Positions 59,831 through 64,000 of a DNA stretch of 64,000 nt are shown here, piece by piece. The notes under the pieces were generated by a model that worked only from the letters and a program-made list of their open reading frames with translations, was not told the DNA's origin and did no database searches. Location: positions 62,001 to 126,000 of the IMG/VR virus record IMGVR_UViG_3300035182_002586; one strand, written 5' to 3'. The position numbers and the translations under genes are program-made. Each line of letters opens with the position of its first letter. Position 1 is the stretch's first letter. Origin of the DNA: a virus.

Positions 59831-60036
59831 TGTTCGACCACAACGAGGTCGCGGGGGCCGGCGAGGTCTTCGTGTGCGCGTGCTGTGGGCGCCGGTCGAA
59901 GGACCGGGCAGGAAGAATGCGGATCAGCTCTCATTGGGACGAGAGCTGCGTCTTCCACGCTGTCCGGGTCTACGAGGCCAGTGTCGTGCTCGAAAACGGG
60001 CTCGTCATCGCTGCGGACGCCGTGAGACCGAACTAG
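59830..60036 (+). CDS. Small zinc-binding protein
   Basis: 68 residues, TGATG overlap. C-A-C-C-G-R-R near 19-25 and D-E-S-C-x2-H at 43-49 could bind zinc. Shares CTAG with the convergent frame's stop. Confidence 0.55.
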   Translation: MFDHNEVAGAGEVFVCACCGRRSKDRAGRMRISSHWDESCVFHAVRVYEASVVLENGLVIAADAVRPN

Positions 60037-60239
60037 TACACGTAGTCACCGTTGGCGATGACCTTGACGAGGAGCTTCGCAAGAGCGTCGTCCCCGAAGA
60101 CGTTCTCGACGGCGCCCTTCATGATGGCGCGTTCGAGGTCCTGGATCGCAGCGGCCGTCAGGACTTCCCGGAGGTCTTCTCGGTGAACACCACAGACCGT
60201 CGTGGTGCCGTTCTTGTTCCTGCGGGCTCAGTAGGACAT
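60033..60239 (-). pseudogene. Small gene with an in-frame TGA at codon 4
   Basis: AGGAGGGTC precedes ATG 60239, then codons S, Y and TGA; the same frame continues 65 codons to TAG (R-R-N-K-N-G-T-T-T-V ... A-N-G-D-Y-V-Y). TGG to TGA would be one change. Either a nonsense mutation or a recoded site. Confidence 0.45.
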
Positions 60240-60279
60240 GACCCTCCTACAACGGGAGGCGGGCGGTGATCCATCCGTC

Positions 60280-60285
60280 GGTGTA
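60280..60285 (+). promoter_or_regulatory. GGTGTA element of 60296
   Basis: 10 nt before ATG. The upstream GATCCATCCG is shared with the coaD promoter at 60725. Confidence 0.55.
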
Positions 60286-60295
60286 CGATCGCAGC

Positions 60296-60391
60296 ATGTC
60301 CGTGCGAGCTTCCACTGCCGTCGCGGTCGCCATCGGCGCCCTGCTCGTGATCGTCCTGTTCCCGCAACTGGTGCGGCTCCGGATCAGTTGA
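60296..60391 (+). CDS. 31-residue single-pass membrane peptide
   Basis: Residues 6-25 (T-A-V-A-V-A-I-G-A-L-L-V-I-V-L-F) form one membrane helix followed by an Arg-containing tail. It has its own GGTGTA element at the standard distance. Role unknown; possibly membrane-modifying. Confidence 0.55.
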   Translation: MSVRASTAVAVAIGALLVIVLFPQLVRLRIS

Positions 60392-60392
60392 G

Positions 60393-60501
60393 TGGTGGAC
60401 ACGGCCGGGTTCGAACCGGCATCGAGGGCTTTCGGCCCTCCGTTTTACCTGCCCTGGCTACCGGCGGCGCCACCTGCCAGGACTATGAAACGTACGTGCC
60501 C
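60393..60501 (-). ncRNA. tRNA-like element with good 3' half
   Basis: On the minus strand: T-arm GCCGG-TTCGAAC-CCGGC, acceptor strand CGTGTCC, then ACCA. A matching 5' strand GGGCACG lies 109 nt from the end, which is too long for a normal tRNA. A GAGGG/CCCTC hairpin lies between, but its loop lacks U33. A degenerate tRNA, a tRNA with insert or an attachment-type tRNA 3' end are all possible. Confidence 0.4.
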
Positions 60502-60508
60502 GTAAGAG

Positions 60509-60682
60509 CTACTTCGACGGGTTCAGGTTCGGACAGTAGGGGTTGCTGTGCGTGCGGAGCGGGTGCCCGAAGCAGTGACACGTGGCCTCGACGGAGGTGC
60601 CGCCGCCCTCGAAGTGGGCGACCTTCACCTTGACCCCGTTCTTCACGGTCATCTCGACCCTCACGAGATTGCTCTGTCCCAT
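60509..60682 (-). CDS. Small protein with C-H-C-F-G-H motif
   Basis: 57 residues from ATG 60682 (GGGAGG directly upstream). Beta N-terminus (V-R-V-E-M-T-V-K-N-G), then C-H-C ... H ... C residues suitable for zinc. Unknown role. Confidence 0.5.
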   Translation of the reverse strand: MGQSNLVRVEMTVKNGVKVKVAHFEGGGTSVEATCHCFGHPLRTHSNPYCPNLNPSK

Positions 60683-60724
60683 GCCTCCCTGTACCACGTG
60701 ATGTGAGGGGCGATCCATCCGGCC

Positions 60725-60730
60725 GGTGTA
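60725..60730 (+). promoter_or_regulatory. GGTGTA element of coaD
   Basis: 10 nt before ATG; the gap itself holds AAGGGGG, so ribosome site and promoter nearly touch. Confidence 0.6.
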
Positions 60731-60740
60731 GAAAGGGGGC

Positions 60741-61229
60741 ATGGGCAATCACGGGCTCGTCGCCGTCTACGCTGGCACGTTCGACCCCCCGACCATCGGG
60801 CACGAGGACCTCATCAAGCGGGCGCTCGGCTTCTGCGAGAAGCTGATCATCGGCATCGGGGTCAACTCGACCAAGACGCCGATCTTCACCGTCGAAGAGC
60901 GCGTCGAGATGCTCCAGAAGCTCGCGGACAACCCCCGGGTCGAGGTCGTGGCCTTCCAGGGGCTCCTCGTCGACTTCGTGCGCAAGAGCGGCGGGAGCAT
61001 GATCATCCGCGGCTTGCGTGCCGTGATGGACTTCGAGTACGAGATGGGCATCGCGCACGCGAACGCCGACCAGGCGCCGACGGTCGAGACCGTCTTCCTC
61101 GCGACCAAGCCGCAGTACTCGTTCATCTCCTCGTCTGTCGTCCGTGAGGTCGCCAAGTACGGCGGCTCCGTGCGACACTACGTCTCCCCGCTCGTCGAAG
61201 AGGCCCTCAGGGCCAAGTTCAGGAAGTAG
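60741..61229 (+). CDS. coaD: Phosphopantetheine adenylyltransferase
   Basis: 162 residues, the family length. Makes dephospho-CoA from 4'-phosphopantetheine and ATP. Y-A-G-T-F-D-P-P-T-I-G-H (T/H-x-G-H site), I-I-R-G-L-R-A-V-M-D-F-E-Y-E, and Y-S-F-I-S-S-S-V-V-R-E are diagnostic. coaE at 32458 performs the next step. The gene ends in four consecutive TAG codons (61227-61238). The suppressor-type tRNA follows 24 nt after the first stop. Confidence 0.93.
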   Translation: MGNHGLVAVYAGTFDPPTIGHEDLIKRALGFCEKLIIGIGVNSTKTPIFTVEERVEMLQKLADNPRVEVVAFQGLLVDFVRKSGGSMIIRGLRAVMDFEYEMGIAHANADQAPTVETVFLATKPQYSFISSSVVREVAKYGGSVRHYVSPLVEEALRAKFRK

Positions 61230-61253
61230 TAGTAGTAGGCGTTCTGGTGTCTT

Positions 61254-61327
61254 GCTCCCGTGGCCGAGTGGTTCAGGCGGGCGACTTTAAATCGCCGTCA
61301 ACGTGGGTTCGAGTCCCACCGGGGGCG
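61254..61327 (+). tRNA. tRNA with anticodon TTA (ochre-suppressor type), Tyr-like
   Basis: 74 nt without encoded CCA. Acceptor GCTCCCG/CGGGGGC (one G-T pair), TG, D-arm GCC/GGC with GAGTGG loop, anticodon stem GGCGA/TCGCC with loop CTTTAAA, short variable loop, T-arm GTGGG/CCCAC with TTCGAGT. U33 is followed by TTA, which reads UAA and by wobble possibly UAG. The loop equals the bacterial tRNA-Tyr loop with G34 changed to T. The amino acid is inferred, not known. Confidence 0.85.
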
Positions 61328-61830
61328 CTCCTCTTCAAGTGGTTGCGGACAGATGATTCGGCTACCCCAAGCTGTCTGACTACTTCACTCTTTGAGGTCT
61401 TTGCAATCAAGTCCAGAAGCTCCTCCATCGGAGGCCATGCGGCACGCTTAGCTCTAGGCTTTCGGTGCCCACACGAACGACACTGCACACTGGACTTGGC
61501 GATCGTAGTCCCGCACCGACAGGTCTTGTGTGTGGCCTTCGCGATGCTCCGCCCACAGAACGTTGCGGTCTGTGAGTCGCAGTTAGGACACAGAAACCTC
61601 AAGTTTTCTAGTCTGTGATCACGATTCACACCGTTGATATGGTCCAGCCGAAGCACGAGAGGTTTTCCTCCCCACTCGGGCCCAAGCTGACAGCCAACAC
61701 AGTGGGATGTGTCCAGGGCCAGGCGCGCGATAGCGTTGCGCACGTAGGCTGCCCCTCCACCAGAAGCAGAGGGTCGACCTAGAGCACGAAGAATTGCAGT
61801 GACACTAGCGTGCTCTCGCACAAGCACCAC
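61273..61830 (-). CDS. HNH endonuclease running antisense into the tRNA
   Basis: 185 residues from GTG 61830 (weak start). C-V-G-C, R-L-D-H-I-N-G and N-L-R-F-L-C-P-N-C form the HNH core, followed by C-R-C ... C-R-S-C and a helix-turn-helix (V-V-R-Q-L-G-V-A-E-S-S-V-R-N-H-L). The last 18 residues are the antisense of the tRNA, so the natural end was probably replaced on insertion next to the tRNA. Confidence 0.78.
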   Translation of the reverse strand: MVLVREHASVTAILRALGRPSASGGGAAYVRNAIARLALDTSHCVGCQLGPEWGGKPLVLRLDHINGVNRDHRLENLRFLCPNCDSQTATFCGRSIAKATHKTCRCGTTIAKSSVQCRSCGHRKPRAKRAAWPPMEELLDLIAKTSKSEVVRQLGVAESSVRNHLKRSAPGGTRTHVDGDLKSPA

Positions 61831-61857
61831 CAGGGTGTCGTCAGAGATGGGTTACAT

Positions 61858-61894
61858 CGAGTTTAGTGGCGGTATAAATGACCTACTAAACTCG
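61858..61894. promoter_or_regulatory. 10-bp inverted repeat around a TATAAAT box
   Basis: CGAGTTTAGT and ACTAAACTCG flank 17 nt containing TATAAAT, markedly AT-rich for this genome. Probably a sigma-70-like promoter with operator, between the HNH gene and 61924. Confidence 0.5.
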
Positions 61895-61907
61895 ACCCTC
61901 TCGATCA

Positions 61908-61913
61908 GGTGTA
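61908..61913 (+). promoter_or_regulatory. GGTGTA element of 61924
   Basis: 10 nt before the ATG. Confidence 0.55.
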
Positions 61914-61923
61914 CCATCCCCCC

Positions 61924-62274
61924 ATGCAGGATCGAAGCTACCTCGCCGATCTCACCGAGGCACAGCTCAAGGGTGTCGCAGGTGCACTGGAGGCGCGGAT
62001 CAGGGACTCCAAGAAGAAGGCCACGCAGGCCCTCTCCAAAGACCCCGAGCTGATGAAGAGCTGGATCGCCACAATGTCGGCGGTCCCCGCTACGACCTCA
62101 GAGGAAGAAGACGCGAAGGAACTGGTCCGCAAGGCCCGCGAGGACCGTCGACTAGCCTTCGAGAAAGCCCTCGTCGAGCACCCGGAGGCGTACGTCCTCT
62201 ACCACATGGCGAACTACCTCGTCGGTCTTAGCGAGGCCGTCCGCAAGGAGCGGAGCGAGAGGGCTCGCAAGTGA
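61924..62274 (+). CDS. Charged helical protein
   Basis: 116 residues, almost wholly helical with Lys/Glu/Arg-rich heptads. No motif. Its TGA is 1 nt from the convergent stop. Confidence 0.6.
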   Translation: MQDRSYLADLTEAQLKGVAGALEARIRDSKKKATQALSKDPELMKSWIATMSAVPATTSEEEDAKELVRKAREDRRLAFEKALVEHPEAYVLYHMANYLVGLSEAVRKERSERARK

Positions 62275-62275
62275 C

Positions 62276-62902
62276 TCAGTGGTAGTCGTAGCGAAGACCG
62301 AGCTGATCCCACTCGTGCGTCAGCTCTTGCATCGTCATGTTCGCGGCCTTGGAGATGTTGTCCTTGAGCCAGCCGTAGAACAGGATGCCGTCCTTCTTGC
62401 TCACGGGTGAGTAGAGGGTGTCCTGACGGTAGCCGTGGGCCGCCTTGCCGGGCGCCTCGATGACGGTGCTGTTGGTCACGTGGAAGTCGTGCGGGCTCGC
62501 CTGGATGCGGACGATGGTGCCGTCCGGGAACTTCTTCTCCAGCTTGATGGTGGTCCCCGGCGGCTCGACGTCGATCCCACGGAGTTCCCGCTCGTGGGTC
62601 TCCATCAGCTCCGGGTGGTCCGCCTTGATCTTCTCCAGGTGTGACTTCGCCTGGTCGTAGTTCATGTGCAGGATGGAGGTGACCGCCTGCTTGAGGATCC
62701 GGTCCGCCATCTCGTCGTTGAGCGTGTGCGGCATCACCGTCAGCTCACGGACCTTCTTGCCCCGCTTGCCGGCATTCGTCATGTCGGTGATCCGAACGCT
62801 CCCGTGGAAGCGGTGGATCTTGAGGTGCTCGGTGAAGGCGTGTTGCCCCACGTCCAGGCTGGCGGCAAGGAACTTGGCAGCGACTCGGCGGGCGAGGTCC
62901 AT
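62276..62902 (-). CDS. Unknown protein with N-terminal LARRVAAKF tag
   Basis: 208 residues from ATG 62902. Residues 3-11 are the tag shared with 1920-2324 and 23097-24029. Beyond it, an alpha/beta body with no motif I know (P-D-G-T-I-V-R-I-Q-A-S-P-H-D-F). A GGTGTG variant lies just before the start. Confidence 0.6.
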   Translation of the reverse strand: MDLARRVAAKFLAASLDVGQHAFTEHLKIHRFHGSVRITDMTNAGKRGKKVRELTVMPHTLNDEMADRILKQAVTSILHMNYDQAKSHLEKIKADHPELMETHERELRGIDVEPPGTTIKLEKKFPDGTIVRIQASPHDFHVTNSTVIEAPGKAAHGYRQDTLYSPVSKKDGILFYGWLKDNISKAANMTMQELTHEWDQLGLRYDYH

Positions 62903-62925
62903 GCCCACACCCCGTGATAAGACCT

Positions 62926-63222
62926 CTATCGCCCTACGCTGACCAGGGCGTCGTCGATCTGGTCCGGGTCCAAGCGGAAAGGACCCGGACCCCCTGCCCC
63001 GGGAGCCCAACCGGCCAGGACCCCTCGCCGGACCAGGGCCTCCACCTCGGTCGTTCCGATGGCGTCACATCGACGTACATCCACCGTGGCCACGAGGCAG
63101 CGCCCCGGGAACGCCTCCACCTCGATCGTCACGTTGAGACAGGGGGCCGCCCTCTTGGTGACCAGGAAGCGGTAGGAGGTGGTGTCGACGGTCAACCGCC
63201 GGCTGTGGTTAGGCAGGGTCAT
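62926..63222 (-). CDS. Small unknown protein
   Basis: 98 residues, GGTGTA 11 nt before ATG. Beta-rich to residue 60, then Pro/Gly-rich. No family recognised. Confidence 0.6.
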   Translation of the reverse strand: MTLPNHSRRLTVDTTSYRFLVTKRAAPCLNVTIEVEAFPGRCLVATVDVRRCDAIGTTEVEALVRRGVLAGWAPGAGGPGPFRLDPDQIDDALVSVGR

Positions 63223-63233
63223 GCCCTAGCTAC

Positions 63234-63239
63234 TACACC
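63234..63239 (-). promoter_or_regulatory. GGTGTA element of 63222
   Basis: 11 nt before the ATG and preceded by AAAA instead of the usual C/G. Confidence 0.5.
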
Positions 63240-63261
63240 TTTTATCGCCCCCGCAGGGGTG

Positions 63262-63600
63262 ATGGCCTACTCCTACGACCACCGGACCCGCACCGCTGCC
63301 TTCAACATCTCGAAGGTGGTCATGGACATCGACGTTGACCTCTACCCCGAGAAGCTCTCCTGGACCTCAAGTGGGAAGGTCCTCATGACGGGGGTGGCCG
63401 AGTTCGTTCTCCCCAACCGCAAGCACAAGAGCAAGCCCTACGAGCTGGAGACCTCCGAAGACGGTACGGTCCAGCAGTGCAAGTGCGAAGACCCTATGCA
63501 TCGACAGATGATCTGGATCGCCGCAGACAAGCGCAAGCGCGAGCTGGCCGAGCTGATCGAGGACCAGAAGCAGCGGGGCGGGCTCCGTCGCAAGCCCTGA
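63262..63600 (+). CDS. Unknown protein beginning AYSYDHR
   Basis: 112 residues from ATG 63262. The N-terminus repeats the Y-S-Y-D-H-R of the protein at 27305. Beta-rich middle, C-K-C near 76 and a charged C-terminal helix. Stops of this and the next gene form TGATCA. Confidence 0.6.
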   Translation: MAYSYDHRTRTAAFNISKVVMDIDVDLYPEKLSWTSSGKVLMTGVAEFVLPNRKHKSKPYELETSEDGTVQQCKCEDPMHRQMIWIAADKRKRELAELIEDQKQRGGLRRKP

Positions 63601-64000
63601 TCAAACCCGGTTGATGTAGCGGCTGACGACTCTGTGGGCGATCGTGGCGTTTTTCGGGCGCGTGCTGGCCTTGCCGAGCGCCTCTATCGCCTGCTGGAAG
63701 TCGTCCGGTACCTTCCACGCGTTCTCGTTGGGGAACCCGTGACCAACCCCGTACTGGTCTAGCAGGGCCCGGACTGTCTTCACGGAACGGTCGATCTGTG
63801 CGACTGCCTCCGCTTCGACTTTGCCCTTGAAGGGGGTGTAGAAGTCTTTGAACGAGATCACCTGCTGGTGGGCGTCGCTGTACTGCTCCGCGATGTCGAA
63901 GGGGATGGCCATCCCCTCGTTCGTGTAGAGGAGCGTCATGAGCTTCGCCGACTCGGCGTACAGCTTGATGAACATCGCCGTGTAGTCGTGGGCGGCTACG
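63601..64000 (-). CDS. Helical protein with C-terminal HRVVSRY tag, N-terminus beyond the window
   Basis: About 133 residues visible, frame open at the right edge; ATG 63975 is a possible internal start. Helical with aromatic loops. It ends I-A-H-R-V-V-S-R-Y-I-N-R-V, similar to the N-terminal tag of three other proteins but at the C-terminus. Confidence 0.6.
   Translation of the reverse strand, partial: VAAHDYTAMFIKLYAESAKLMTLLYTNEGMAIPFDIAEQYSDAHQQVISFKDFYTPFKGKVEAEAVAQIDRSVKTVRALLDQYGVGHGFPNENAWKVPDDFQQAIEALGKASTRPKNATIAHRVVSRYINRV

Overview
The window is a gene-dense, GC-rich stretch of a large tailed-phage (jumbo-phage type) genome. A large terminase subunit, virion-type genes and two tail-fibre genes establish this. 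It also carries a phage replication and transcription set: clamp loader, primase, 5'-nuclease and two sigma-like proteins. HNH and GIY-YIG homing-type endonucleases are scattered through it, together with many short overlapping genes of unknown function. There is no rRNA, no CRISPR array, no insertion sequence and no integrase. The host cannot be named from the sequence.

Layout. 1-15009 (minus strand): one long block transcribed right to left. It holds primase, a degenerate phage metallopeptidase, dnaX, a NusG/5'-nuclease fusion, a sigma-region-4 protein, a triple-repeat HNH protein, a BACON-domain protein, virion-type genes and the terminase. 15062-22463 (plus): a frameshifted ATP-grasp gene and two tail-fibre genes, closed by a hairpin terminator. 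22467-29205: short divergent and convergent operons with nucleotide metabolism and repair genes (dCTP deaminase, endonuclease V, methyltransferase-like, metallophosphoesterase, HAD, HExxH protein). 29206-30000: about 800 bases without a credible gene but packed with perfect hairpins, possibly one large structured RNA. 30001-36230: a second sigma-like factor, coaE, a DNA methyltransferase and an HhH-GPD glycosylase. 36227-44105: two large minus-strand proteins of SH3-like segments, then a plus-strand run of small proteins. 44106-53596: two von Willebrand A proteins, nucleases and endonucleases. 53557-54807: a patch of broken genes (GIY-YIG, rtcB 3' end, M23 peptidase). 54647-64000: RNA methyltransferase, histidine phosphatase, Hsp20, tRNA-binding domain, aldolase-like fusion, coaD, and a tRNA whose anticodon reads UAA.

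Regulation. The hexamer GGTGTA, usually with CC/GC before it, lies 9-12 nt before the start codon of 21 genes on both strands, and farther upstream of six more. In divergent pairs two copies stand back to back with as little as 3-5 nt between them, leaving no room for separate -35 boxes. I infer a phage-specific single-element promoter read by one of the phage sigma-like proteins, giving very short leaders.

Most notable: the NusG-like/FEN nuclease fusion, the ochre-suppressor tRNA beside a coaD gene ending in four tandem TAG codons, the coaD/coaE pair (last two steps of CoA synthesis), the GGTGTA network, a perfect 32-bp inverted repeat, the structured non-coding region, and a recurring peptide tag (LA.RVA.RF-like) at the ends of otherwise unrelated proteins. 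Functions rest on motifs read by eye; no database search was run.
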